Source of the DNA: Rhyacichthys aspro
Lineage: Eukaryota > Chordata > Actinopteri > Gobiiformes > Rhyacichthyidae
Direction: 5' to 3'
Length of the DNA stretch: 64,000 bases
Assembly (NCBI GenBank): GCA_036850595.1
Contig: CM072158.1
Coordinates: 21,820,578-21,884,577, forward strand
Part shown: piece after piece, positions 43,480 to 55,016 of the stretch
Layout: each line of letters starts with the position of its first letter
How positions within the stretch are numbered: the stretch's first letter is position 1
Notes under the pieces: generated by a model
The model's input: only the letters and a program-made list of their open reading frames with translations
Database searches by the model: none
What the model was told of the DNA's origin: nothing
Position numbers and translations under genes: made by a program

Positions 43480-44985
43480 AAATAAAAAAAAGTGAAAAAT
43501 TTTTTTGTTTGTTTTTTATTGGTGAACTAATAATAATAAAAAATTCAGACCTCTTAGTTTTTAAAGATATAGACCTCTACCAAATGGTTGAGATGGAGCT
43601 TAATGGTAAAAGTACCTAATACATAATGATAAATGTATAATAACATTTATATGATAATTTAATACCTACCAAAAAGAAAGTAGAAAAGGGACAATTGCTG
43701 GAAAACAAGTCATGTCAAGTAAAACATGTTTAATCAAAAGAACTTCACTCACATTTTTTGCATATATTACTTTTTAAATGTAACAGTTGTATTGTCAAAA
43801 ATATACGAGGCCTTTATGTATTTTCCCCTCTCAAAATCACCAAAAGGTTACCATGAGAACCTGCTCTACAGAACTTGACAACTTGTCTGTCTAAATTATT
43901 TTTTTTAAATCCACTTAACTTCTTAACTACAATTCAATCACTCACTTCAATCACCCGGCCCAATCACCTCTCAAATGTACAAAAAAAGACCCATGAGGAT
44001 ATGTCTAACTTCTCAACTGTGCTGTGTTAAAGATCTTCACTTCTGTTCTTGCACTGAACAAATTAAAAAAACTTGTTTTGAAATGCACTAACTTAGTGGT
44101 GTCAAACTCAAAGTGAGAGCCCATGATAGTTAATAAGAATCCTTTCAGGTGCTGAATTTACGTTGAAGTATGCACCATTATAGGCTATGTAAATGTCTGC
44201 ATATAATTTAATAATACTACAAATAACATATTAACAATAATGCATGAACAGACAATTTTACTGAGATTACCATAACTTTACCAACCTGATTCCAAATGGT
44301 CGAGTTGTCACTCCACGGCAAGGTTTACCATGCAAGGCATGTTTTGGAAAATTATTAGATCCTTACAAGATGTTTTTGTGACGCATCAAGTTAAATCATT
44401 CTGTTAAGTAGCGTGTTAAATGATGAAAACTAAGCTTACCTATGAAAATTTTGCCAAAAATTGTCCAGATGTCTAAAGAGATTTTTCAATTTCCAAATTC
44501 CTGGTATCAGACTAAGTGAGAAGGCTAAATGTAAAAAAGCAGAATGACCTCTAGAGGAATTTTTATTTTTGCATTGCATAACTTAACCGAATTGTACAGA
44601 TGGCTCAAAAAGGCTGAGTTTAATTAAATACATTTTTCAATGAGAGACAGTGATTCAAAATGTGCTCTACCAAATGGTTGAGCAGACTGTTAAAGGGCTA
44701 ATTTATAAGCAAGCCCCATTTAAGGCTTCTACACTAGAAAATAAGAATAATCCTAGGTTTCTGTTCAGCACTGACCAGTCTGACAAACAGTCACAGCTCA
44801 GTATAACCTAGTATCTCTTTATCTCTTAGCTGTGGCAGCTTCCTCCAGTTTTTAAATAATAATGTAATCTGAGATAAAAATCAAATCCACCCCACTAGCC
44901 CAGACCAGGATAGTGCCCTATCAGTAGAGGCCAAATCAAACCATTTATAATGTTAGACTGCTTCAACCCTGTAACCTTAAATGAA
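43480..44985. other. AT-rich tract with a recurring CTACCAAATGGTTGAG motif
   Basis: No gene seen. The 16-mer CTACCAAATGGTTGAG occurs at about 43,577 and again at about 44,669, and a variant TTCCAAATGGTCGAG occurs at about 44,292. These may be parts of one eroded dispersed repeat. Confidence 0.4.
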
Positions 44986-44989
44986 ATAA

Positions 44990-45590
44990 TCTCAATCATT
45001 ACGTTCCCTAAAATGTCTGTATCTTAGATGCAATCTCCTCTAAACACTTTAAAGAGATCTTCCCCTTAATTAAAGAAACAACTTTCAATATAAGACAGGA
45101 AACAGGTAATGTCCCAGAGTCCTTTAAATTTGCTGTGATTAAACCTTTTGATAAAAACCCATCCTCAGTGAAGGCGAGTTACAACTATAGACCTATCCAA
45201 ATCTCCTTTTTATTTCAAAAATCCTCAACAGAGTTGTAGTTAAACAGTTATGCAGTTGCCTGCAGGATAATTACCTATTCGAAGATTTTCAGTTAGACCA
45301 CAGCAAAGTAAAAGCTTTTTTTTTTTAAGATGATTTTTTTGGGACTTTTTTGGCCTTTATTGATAGTTAACAGTAGCTGGACAGAAAATGGGGTGAGAGA
45401 AAATGGAGAATAACTTTGGGCAAATGACCCGACCGAGACTCAAATCCAGAACTCCTTAGTTATCAGGGGCGCCCCCCATAACACAGCTTTAGTCAAAGTC
45501 ACCAATGACCTGTAAGTAGCTTCAGATAATGGACTGGTCTCTGTCCTAGTCCTTTTAGATCTTATTGCAGTGTTTGACAATAAATGTAAG
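44990..45590 (+). pseudogene. L2-like LINE RT fragment split by a small insertion
   Basis: The first part (44,990-45,300) reads FPLIKETTFNIRQETGNVPE SFKFAVIKPFDKNPSSVKAS YNYRPIQ. The second part (45,466-45,590) reads TALVKVTNDL, stop, VASDNGLVSVLVLLDLIAVF D. In L2-type LINEs these segments flank the FQSGFR block, which is displaced by the insertion at 45,303-45,465. A (TG)n tract begins just after. Confidence 0.75.
45303..45465. mobile_element. Small dispersed repeat nested in L2-like LINE
   Basis: A T-rich start (TTTTTTTTTTAAGATGATTT), then GGCCTTTATTGATAG, GGACAGAAAATGGGGTGAGA and a tRNA-like GACTCAAATCCAGAAC. It resembles a common short fish repeat. It interrupts LINE coding sequence that reads on at 45,466. 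Confidence 0.45.
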
Positions 45591-45593
45591 TTT

Positions 45594-45596
<3 letters not shown>

Positions 45597-45637
<41 letters not shown>
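45597..45637. repeat. (TG)n microsatellite
   Basis: About 20 uninterrupted TG dinucleotides. Confidence 0.97.
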
Positions 45638-45639
<2 letters not shown>

Positions 45640-45640
<1 letters not shown>

Positions 45641-48300
45641 AATCAAAAGAATTGCAACCTAAAGTTCTAAATAAGCAAATCTCTAATTTTGTTGTATTTA
45701 TGTATTACAATAATAATAAAGATAGCAAGAAAGGTTCTGTCATCACAACCTGATATCACTACAAGACAGAGAGGATGGAATGAATAAGCCTTGCAATTCT
45801 TATTGACAGAAAAAAGGGATCTACTGTCTTCTGCCTGGAGTTTATCCAGAGTATTAAGCCTATCAAAAACACAGAGAACATGCAACCAATGTCACAGGGC
45901 ATTTGGTTAAGAACAAAAGCGTACATCTATAAGTAAACGCTGTCTGGCTTGAGAACCAGAGGGAGAAAAAGGAACAGTTTTATACTTACACATTAACTGG
46001 AGTGCTGAGTAAAAGAGGACAGAGGAGGTTTGGTTGTGCAGCACAGAGGGCTGACAGCTGGATGTGCAACCCCGCGCCTCCCACGTAACCAGCCCGCTGT
46101 TTGCCACTGTGCGGAGCTCGTGGCGTTTCAGGCTTATCCTGGTCTCAGCCGCACTGTCTCCTGGTATATCCCGCCTATCCCTCTTGCACGCCAAAATAAT
46201 AATAAAAACAAGACGCCGTGCGCGTCTGTGTCTCGACATGTTGAAGCCAATCATGGCTTAGTTCTCGCAGAGACTCGACTGGCAGCCAATCAGGCAGCGG
46301 CTGTCACAGCGGCTCCAGCTCAGACTCTGTCTGATCGTGTTTTTTAAGAGGCGCCACGGAGATTAGAAGACAGTCAGAGAGACAAAGACAGACAAGCAGA
46401 CAAAAACAGACAGGCAGAGAAACAGACAGTCCTAGATGACAAACAGGCAGACCGACAGAGAGAGAGACAGATAGAGACATAATATGCTATATAATATGCT
46501 GCTCTGTTTGGCAACAAACAGCAACATTCATAATTTATGGACTCAATTTGCACTACTGTCAAATACTACAGACTCTTCTTTTTGCATTGTCAATTGTCTA
46601 CCTTACACCTATGCTGTATAAGATAGAAAAGTAGCTGTGTGAGAGCAATGAACAAAAAATGGAAAGGATTGTTATATGTACAGCATATCAATAGACATCA
46701 AAACAGATAGTGGTATTATGCATTACCCACTATCAGATGAGCAGTTAAAAAGTTCTGCAAATACAAGACTGTTGAAATTAGTTACATTTGTACATCTCTT
46801 TTGCAGCCATGGTGCTGGTGAACCTGCTGAAAATCTCCATTCAGAGGGATATGTAGCCCCTCCCTGTAGCAAACTCCCCTGATCTGAGAGCATTGATATT
46901 TGTTTAGTATTTCTATTACACAACTCTCCCGGGCAGTGACATGATACACAACAGGGGGTGATTGGTCAATTATTAATACTATTACTTTTTCATACTTTAG
47001 ATTGCCACTCATTCCTCATTAACTGAAAACCAATTAAGCTCCCATTACTCCAATTCAAACTTAACAAAAGCCCAAGGTGCTCCCTGCAAAGCTATGTTCC
47101 TGGTGGACTTATCATGACCAGAGAAGGCCTGCTGTTTGTTGGGTAGTGGATGGCCCTGATGGTGCTCTTGTCTTGGCAAAATAAAATTAAAAAAAGACGC
47201 AAATAGTTCAGGCATAAAGTGGCCACCTTTTTTTAGTGTAGTGAATGCCTTGTTCTAACTCATTTGAACTTGTTTTAACACCATTTGTCTTGGCTCATCC
47301 TGGTGTCCTCTTGGCAGTTTTTACGACTGCGTTTCTCTACATGGAGTGGACCCAGGGTCTCCTTTTATTTTGTTTTCATTCCATGAACAAAACAATACAA
47401 ATAAACATATGGAAAAATATCATGAATGTAAAGGAGCAGAATGAAATATCAAAATATGAACTTCTCTCCGGCTTGGATAAACCGGCTCATTTGTCAGGAC
47501 CTTTGAGGACCGTTACACAATAAGCCAAGGAGGTGGACGTCACTCTCTCCCTCTCTTGCGCTAAGGTAGCGTTGCTTAGTGATTATGTTGTAAACAATTG
47601 CTTTGTAAATTTACAGTAGGATATTGGAATCAGGGTTGCCAGCAATGCACTGCTAATTGTACAGTTGTCCTACTATGTAAAGTATGGTACTGTTATGAAA
47701 CCTGGCACTGAATTACAGTAATTTGCTGTATATTTTTTGTTTTACAGTAATGTACTGGCAGCAGGGTTGCCAGTAAACTGCTTTATGTGCTTTAAACTGT
47801 AAATGTGTGTGTGCTTTAACAATCACAGCACAATAATGTGGTTTACTATAATGCAGAATAAAACAAAACATTCCCTTAAAATTTGACTGAATGAATAGAA
47901 AGAGAGAAAGAACACATGTCTAATTTGGTTACAGTGGACATTACATAGACTTCATGGTGCCAGTCTTAAATATAAAGTGTGATGTCTATAGCATCATCTA
48001 AATGTCTGTAATACGGAGCGCATGCAGATCCATTATAAACGAGCCCAGGGGACAGAAACTTAGAGCTCAAAAACTGAAAGTGAGAGGGCTTAGCTCTGTG
48101 AAATTTTAAGTTTCATATTTTTACAAAGCCATTGTCTGAATTGACAGGTAACAGTTCTCCCCTCTTTAGCACTGCACAAGTCCACATGACATGTTATCTC
48201 AGTTTCCTGAACTGGCTCTGACAAAAAAAAGAATTGCTGCTCCACTCCACATCCCGCTCACCTGTGCTCTGACGCGGGACTCATGCCTTTGACCCATACT
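45640..48300. other. Intergenic DNA; GC-richer block at 46.0-46.35 kb and GACA repeats
   Basis: Positions 46,020-46,350 are CpG-containing with two CCAAT boxes (CCAATCATGG at 46,238, CCAATCAGGC at 46,276), so this could be a promoter or an LTR. No downstream exon was recognised. 46,365-46,480 is a degenerate CAGACAGGCAGA array. 47,640-47,780 repeats AGGGTTGCCAG(C/T)AA and TACAGTAAT..TACTG motifs of a probable MITE. Confidence 0.4.
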
Positions 48301-48303
48301 AGG

Positions 48304-49960
48304 GATGGGCAATACCACACTTTTTAAATACGATACGATATGATTTCAATACTTTTTGTCACAATTTTAGCTATACTGACAATAATACTTCATATTTCTC
48401 AAAAGTGTATGAGATTTTTCAAAATAATATTATTTTTTTAGGGAAAAAAGGAACATTGGACAGATTACATGTACATAACACATACTAGCCATTAGTATGA
48501 GGTTTATTACAATTTTTTTTTTACAAAAATTACAAAAACAAATTAATGAAAATGTATACAGTATTATTTTTTTTGAATTTTAAACTGAATATTGTCTTCA
48601 TCTTCAACTTTCTACATTTTTGTAGTGCTTAGAAATACTCAGACACTAAAAGGTCTCTGTAAATCACTGTGATAAAGATTTCCTAATCTTTAAGCTATAG
48701 ATTGGAGTTGAAGAAAAGCAGCATGTTGACATTTTATTGGTTTCAGCCAGTTTTGCCTGTGACTAATTGTGTCTCCTGCCCTCGAAAAACAGCCTCTCAG
48801 CTGGAACAGAGGTTGCAATAGTTACAAGATATTTTTTAGCCAGTTTGTTGAGCTGTGAAAATGTGCTCTCATTTTTTTTTTACCATTGCAGAGGGTCTTT
48901 ACATCTTGGGACCACCTTCCATATATCTGCACATTTCAATGTTTGCATCTGCACTGGCTGTGCAATTCTCCTGAAAAGTCAAGGTACGCTTGTCAAATTC
49001 TTGCCATAATTCTCCCTTGCACATTGAAGACTCTGCATCCTTGCTTTGTGTGTCTGCAGCAGGTGATTCTTGCAGCACTTGGCTGTTCCCATAGAGCTGG
49101 TTGGTGCAGAGGGTTCACTGGCTGTTTCCTGTCTGCCCAGGGCTTACATCTTACTGATAAGCCATGATCTAATTACTTCCATGTTTCACTAAAAACAATA
49201 TTTTTGAACCTAATGTCCAAAAAGGTGCTTGCTGCAAGAATATAGATGTGCTCAATCTTTTCAAAGCCAACTGCACTGTGCTGCAAGCTGTAGAGCCAAA
49301 GTTGTTATAACAGCTTGTCTTTGCTCAGTCAGTCTCTACAGCATGTAGAACACCAAATCCCACCGGTTCTTTACTGCTTGAATTAGTTTGTGGTCTTGCA
49401 GGTGCAACTGAATTTGCACTTCCTTTAGCTTCTTTGATGCTCTGGTGCTTTGGTGAAAAAAATTTAACAATAGCACCACATTTCTCTGGGATGGACTTCA
49501 AATTAATCTCAGCCTTGATGAAATCCTTTAAGTAAGTTAAGGGTGTGTGAAAAACACGGAATGTGCTTCCATTGTGTCTTCTGCACAGCTGAGACCATAT
49601 TTGCACCGTTATCTGTAATGACAGCAATGGCCCAGTTGTCTGATATTTTTGTAAGGAGCTCACATATATTTTGTGCTGTGTGCTGTTCAGGAACAGGGAC
49701 TGTTTCAAAGGTGCAAGCCTACATCTGCCAATTGTGGTTGCTGTTACAGTCAAATATGCTTTGGTTGTTCTTGATGTCTACATGTCACTTTTTAAAACCA
49801 CAGTGCTTGCAGATTCTATGTTATCTTTCAGTGTGGTTTTGGCTTGATCATAACGCTTTGGAATTTCACTAGACATCAAAGACTTTTGTACTGGGGATCA
49901 ACCACCTTCATAAAATAATGGAAACCTGCATCCTCTACTGACACTGGTTGCAAGTCAGTA
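48304..49960 (-). pseudogene. hAT element relic with decayed transposase
   Basis: The left edge TAGGGATGGGCAATACCACA is a typical hAT-like terminus. On the minus strand the transposase is read from about 49,960 leftwards with many frameshifts: VEDAGFHYFMKVVDPQYKSL, then TTLKDNIESASTVVLKSDM, then LTVTATTIGRC, the central SIPEKCGAIVKFFSPKHQSI, and near 48,700-48,850 a dimerisation block (RAGDTISHRQNWLKPIKCQH). The right terminus was not found, so it may be truncated. It is older than the hAT element at 26-29 kb. Confidence 0.7.
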
Positions 49961-51792
49961 TAATCTTGGCTAATTCTAATGTATTTATATTTTATATTTT
50001 TTTCCATTATGATTTATAAGTTGTTTTCATCATCAGGACCAAAACTTGTGTCCAGAAGGTCAGAATTTTATGGTATTAGTATAATTGTAAAAATCATGGA
50101 CATTTGGAATTTTAAAATAATTATTAGGTCACACAGAGCATCAGTATTTATTTAGAATTAGTTGCAAGTTATTAATATTAAACGAAAACTGTGCGGCTTC
50201 TATTATAATAAATAGTAAGTAGTTAATTAATGAAGTCTTTGCACGGATGTGAAAATAATAAATAAATACGGGACCCTGGAAAAAAAATTAGAAATAGAAA
50301 TCTGCCTGCATTTCGGCTAGTTGGATAATGTTGTCAAGACTAGATAACAAGCCTATAATCACATCCATTTACTTTTATGTTCTTTTCTGTAGCCTGTAGC
50401 TAATGACAAAAATACCTGGCTTAATCATTTTGTTTTAAGGCAAAACCTAATATTTGAAGGATGTGGTCTCACTTTCTGAAGAGCCCAAATTGTAATCTTA
50501 TTTATTTTGCACTTAACTATCACTTCAACCTGAAACACAACAACACGGGGTCTATACATAAATGGCCAAAGTACTTTTAGTTTGCATTTAACTAGAGATA
50601 CTTACTCTCAGTGGATTAGCTTGATCATGATAAATGGGTATCTTATCCTTCGTTACTGAGTATACCCAGATAGCCGTTGCTTCTTCACCAAATTTGGTCC
50701 TAAGTGTCGCTCAGATTGTCGTACCTGCGCCACATTTTGCCCAGAATAGAGATAGAGTGGGTCGGTAGTCAGATCGTTAAAACAATAGTGGGCCGGGAAT
50801 ACAGACTTGTGGTTTGTCTGCCCAAACAGCTCACATACGAAGCATCGCTTTTGGCCCAAAACTACAGAGTATATAGTCTATAGGCCAGTCTACTCTCTGC
50901 CAAAATGGGGCATTTGTAGTCTTTTAATGGTTAGCCTTCCTTGATAGATGCAAGAAAGAGAAATGAATAGGTTAGTTTATTTCAATTTATTTTGAATTAA
51001 GTTAGCTTATAGTAGAAGGGGGAAATTTACATCACTGTCTTTGGAACCATGCGCTTTTCACATTATGTGGGCTCCTCATCACACAAACATTGTCGCAAAA
51101 TTCTGCCCATTACATGCATTTCAAAGCAGAGACTAGCAAATCTAGCCATACTGGTCCTAAAGTTCAAGTTTCCTTGTTAAACTTGTTGGCGAAAGCAAAA
51201 CTTTTGATATGATTTGATATTTTACATTTTTCATGGCATTGTATCACACAAGAGCACTGAATACCAGTTAAACTTTATAATCTTAGCATGCAAACATTCG
51301 TTCAAAATATCAAACCCATCAGTTGTTGGCTTGGCAGATACTTCATCAATAGAACTGTTGGGAATTGCAATTACTTGGGTTATAGGTTACTATTACCTGC
51401 CAGAGTCAAAGCACTGGTAAAATCTAGCTTAGTGTAGCAATATAAAATGTAAAATTGTTATTGCACCTATCTAAATGTATCACCACCAGCTTTAAAAAAG
51501 TAATTTCATGGTGAACAAATTACTTCTGTAGCCTAAATTAAGTTGCAGAAGTAATTTGCTGTTATTTGACATGTCTGCTGTTTTATTATGTATTAGTATT
51601 TAAAAAGGTAAATGTAAATCTATATTTTGCCCTTATAGAGCAAGTCTTTAAGTGATTGTGCATTTTCTAGTTTTATTTTCAAAATTATAAACTATATTTC
51701 CATTTTGTGATTGACATTAAAATAAAATTATACATTGCTAATACCATATTTGGTCATCCTTTTTTTTTTTTTTTTTTTTTTTTACTTAAGAT
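49961..51792. other. AT-rich intergenic DNA
   Basis: No gene or paired-end element recognised. A 24-bp T tract lies at about 51,760-51,783 beside the next LTR. Confidence 0.45.
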
Positions 51793-51797
51793 CTGCT

Positions 51798-52173
51798 TGT
51801 CACGAACTGGCTCAGGGTTCAGACAAGGAGGGAGACCACACATGTTTTAAAAGGTGGGAGAAACATATTTTTATTAAAATAAAGTAAATACTAAAGTTGT
51901 TAACGTGTATATCAGTGGTGTCAGCAAGTGCATGTGTGTGAAAGTCAAGCTAACTAAACAAAAGACAAAACAAAGCTCTGGCAGCAAGGTGAGAGAGGGA
52001 GATGGGTCTGAACAAGGCAGCTTTTAAAGTAATGGGCCCCGCCCACAGCCAGGTGCAGCTCCTCCAATCAGTGGTCTTGTCTTGATTGGCTCAGACCTGA
52101 AATGGATGAGAGAACCAGCAGCAACACTGAACAGGACTACATTGTGTAGAAGCCAACTGTAGGGGTCGTAACA
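51798..52173 (-). mobile_element. Solo LTR, 376 bp, CTGCT duplication
   Basis: Plus-strand ends TGTCACGAAC...GGTCGTAACA, flanked by the 5-bp duplication CTGCT (51,793-51,797 and 52,174-52,178). The sense orientation is probably minus: there it starts TGTTACGACCCCTACAG, has a TATA-like ACTTTAAAAGCTG (about 52,023) and a poly(A) signal TTTAATAAAAAT (about 51,875). No internal retroelement genes remain. Confidence 0.85.
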
Positions 52174-52559
52174 CTGCTGCATAACTGTCATCAAAGAGTA
52201 ACCACTCACTTCATTTGGTAACTGGATAGTTTATCTTAAATATACTATGCATCATGTATCATAAGTCAACCTATAGTGTTTAAGGACCAGAATGACTGAG
52301 AGTCTCCACAAAGAACCATGCAGGATTAAAAAAAAGAATGTTAATAAATCATGGTTTGTAAATAAACATGGGCCCATGATAATCTAATCATCAAATCAGT
52401 GGTTAATGAGGTCTTTTAAACAATTTTAGCTGCCATTTAGATTTACTGTGTTTTTCTATCTGCAAGTTTGGTTAAAGCCAACACAAGTGTGGGCTTCAGC
52501 ATAAACAAATGTAAACAATCCTGCATAGTGTACTAAAATAGGATTTAGAACAGTTAAAA

Positions 52560-52845
52560 GGGGTGCACGGTAGCAGAATAGGTTCAGATCCTGGCTTCCG
52601 GGTACTCAGGCTTCCTCCCACCGCCCAAAGACATGCATGTATAGGTCAACTACTCTAAAGTATCCATAGTGAATGAATGTGAGAGTGAATGGTTGTCTGT
52701 CAGTGTTCATCTATAAGTGTCAGCCCTGCGACCAACTGGCCACTGTCCAGGGTGTACCCCGCATAAGGCCCAAAGCTGCTGGGATAGGCTCCAGCCACCC
52801 ACGACCCCCAGCAGGACCAAGCGGTAGAAAATGAATAAAGGGCAG
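52560..52845 (+). mobile_element. tRNA-derived SINE-like repeat
   Basis: Starts GGGGTGCACGGTAGCAGAAT, lacks part of the tRNA head, and continues GACATGCATGTATAGGTCAA, GTGAGAGTGAATGGTTGTCT, CCAGGGTGTACCCCGC and GGGATAGGCTCCAGCCACCC, ending GTAGAAAATGAAT. Same family as 18,538-18,862, in the opposite orientation. Confidence 0.75.
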
Positions 52846-52915
52846 CTATAGTAATTTGTACATTTAGATCTGAAGGGAAGACTAGATGACACAGGAACAA
52901 AGGATTTTCAATCCC

Positions 52916-53031
52916 TAATTTTGTTTGTTTGTTTGTTTGTTTGTTAGTTAATTTTAGCTAATGAAGGGACATATACATTAGAATGAAGGGACATATACAT
53001 TAATATGAAGGGACATATACATTAATACTAT
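52916..53031. repeat. (TTTG)n tract and a three-copy 22-bp tandem repeat
   Basis: TTTG repeats at 52,920-52,945 are followed by three copies of GAAGGGACATATACATTA within about 70 bp (52,963-53,025). Confidence 0.85.
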
Positions 53032-53090
53032 GTTTTATAACAGCTTATTTTATTACAAGTTTTACATTAATACATTGTGCTAAAAACTGT

Positions 53091-53522
53091 GTAGGCGTCC
53101 ACTAGTAGCGGCGCAATATTGTACAACATGCTTTGTTCCTCTGTTCAGGGTGTGGTCCAGACCACATTGCTCAAGGCCACACCAACGGCCTACTGGAAAA
53201 ATACTACTGGAAGAGTACTGACCACTGGAAAAATACTGACCACTGGGCCAATCACGAAGAGACACGCTTGCTTACTGCTAAAACAATAACAGCCCATCCC
53301 TAAGGTGGAGCTTAGATAAGGTTTACCATAAAAATCTGTGTTCCACGATTTCCTGTTGTTCTTCCTTGTGCCTTTTGTTTGTACTGGTTGAACCCTGCAG
53401 CAGTAGAACATTGTAAAAGGGCAATACAATTCTTGGACGCAAATCTCTTGATTCCTGGTCTACTTTTCCGATCTCAACTGAACACGCACAGCTGCTCTGG
53501 GCACTGAAAGCGGGTGCCTAAC
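53091..53522. other. Possible LTR, not bounded by duplications
   Basis: TGTAGGCGTCCACTAG at the left and GGGTGCCTAACA at the right give TG...CA ends about 430 bp apart, with a short ATACT(A/G)ACCACTGG repeat inside. Target duplications do not match, so the call is weak. Confidence 0.28.
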
Positions 53523-54418
53523 ACTAATTACCTCACATTTTACAAATGAATTGGTAAAATGTAAATTAATAGTGGATTTTATGCTGTTTTTACAGTTGCT
53601 GTGAATTCCAAGTGTTTTAGGTGAATCTGGCAAGGTAAAAAAAAATAAAGGACAGAAAAAGAGTGCAAAAGCGTGCAGTTAAAAAAGTGCGACATATGAT
53701 TGCTTCATTTAACATTGAAGCATCTGTAAATTTGTCAACAATGGGCCACAATCCTATAGGCCATCCTAATGAGACTGAGGTTGAGAAGGCAGATTCAGAG
53801 AGTAGGGCAAGCGATTCAGATGGAAACAACTGGAGTTTAGAGACTTCCTTGACAGACTGGGCTGTAGTAGAGGGCTGTAGAAGTTCAACATCTCGATCGT
53901 AATAAGTGCTCTCCTTGCCATTGCAAGAGTGTACCATCCGTGTTTGCCGAAAGATGCAAGAACAGTTCTCAAAACTAAAACACAAAACAACATGCAAGCT
54001 CTAGCTGGTGGAATTACTTTTATTTTGGCATTCTAAATTAATTTGGAAAAAATTTGAAGAAAGTCAAAGATGGCCATGTATTTAGACAGTTTGACCCTGT
54101 TCAAAACTTAAAATGTCCAGTTTTGGTCAATTTTAGGACAACTTCACACTCAAATAATTGAACCAAAGGTTATTGCATCATTTTGTGGTAGTTCAAAGCC
54201 ATCCTCCCTGAGTGACTATTTAAAAGATCTTGTAAGTATACTTAACACACTTGGTAGAGGCTTTTTGATTAAAGGCAAAGAATTCTACATCAAAGTAAGC
54301 TCCTTGCATTTCTTTTCTTTTCATAAATATGTAAACAAAATTATTCTCTATTCTGTGTTCTTTTTATGTCATATTATATCCACTTAGTTGAGTGGCTTCC
54401 AGTGTTGTTTATTATGGT

Positions 54419-55011
54419 TGTTACAAGGAGCTGGCAGGTGACCCAAAAAGCAGACCGAACAAAGGAACAGGGTCAGAGTTTTTATTTTTACAGGCACCAG
54501 AGATGAGGTAAGTTCAGAGCTGGGGGTGCTGGAGCAGCTGGAGGTAAGTGCAGAGCTGGGGAGCCACGTGAGGAACAGCGCTGGAGCTGGAGGTAAGGGC
54601 TGAGCTGGGGGGCCAGGTGAGGAGCGGCGCTGGAGCTGGAGGTAAGGGCTGAGCTGGGGGGCCAGGTGAGGAGCGGCGCTGGAGCTGGAGGTAAGGGCTG
54701 AGCTGGGGGGCCAGGTGAGGAGCGGCGCTGGAGCTGGAGGTAAATGCAGAGCTGGGGAGCCAGGTGAGGAGCAGTGCTGGAGCTGGAGGTAAGTGCTGAG
54801 CTGGGTGAATCGACAAACACACTAGTTAATCAGACAAACTGGCAGAGAGTGGAGTCAGGACCAGGTTGAAATACTGCTGGGTTGATTGAAGATGGACCAC
54901 AGGTGAGTAACTAGAAGCAGCTGAGTGGATGGCTCCTCCCAGGAAAACACACACACAGACACAGACACACAAGAGGGAGGGGGAGGGGGAGAAAACTGGA
55001 GAATCATGACA
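54419..55011 (-). mobile_element. Solo LTR, 593 bp, ATGGT duplication, with internal minisatellite
   Basis: Plus-strand ends TGTTACAAGG...AATCATGACA, flanked by 5-bp ATGGT (54,414-54,418 and 55,012-55,016). On the minus strand it starts TGTCATGATTCTCC and has AATAAA within CTGTAAAAATAAAAACTC near 54,485, so the sense strand is minus. Nearly half of it is a 49-bp minisatellite. Confidence 0.85.
54527..54805. repeat. 49-bp minisatellite inside an LTR, about six copies
   Basis: The unit CTGGAGCTGGAGGTAAGGGC TGAGCTGGGG... begins at 54,581, 54,630, 54,679, 54,728 and 54,777, plus a diverged first copy at 54,529. The three central units are nearly identical, while the outer ones carry GGGGAGCC variants. 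Each unit contains GAGGTAAG, a 5'-splice-site-like string. The proline/leucine-rich minus-strand ORFs are translations of this array. Confidence 0.95.
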
Positions 55012-55016
55012 ATGGT

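Noticed and set aside
48767..49167. Plus-strand ORFs (80-93 aa)
   Set aside because: They are antisense shadows of the decayed hAT transposase on the minus strand.
54488..54822. Proline/leucine-rich ORFs of 102-110 aa
   Set aside because: Direct translations of the 49-bp minisatellite, open in more than one frame.
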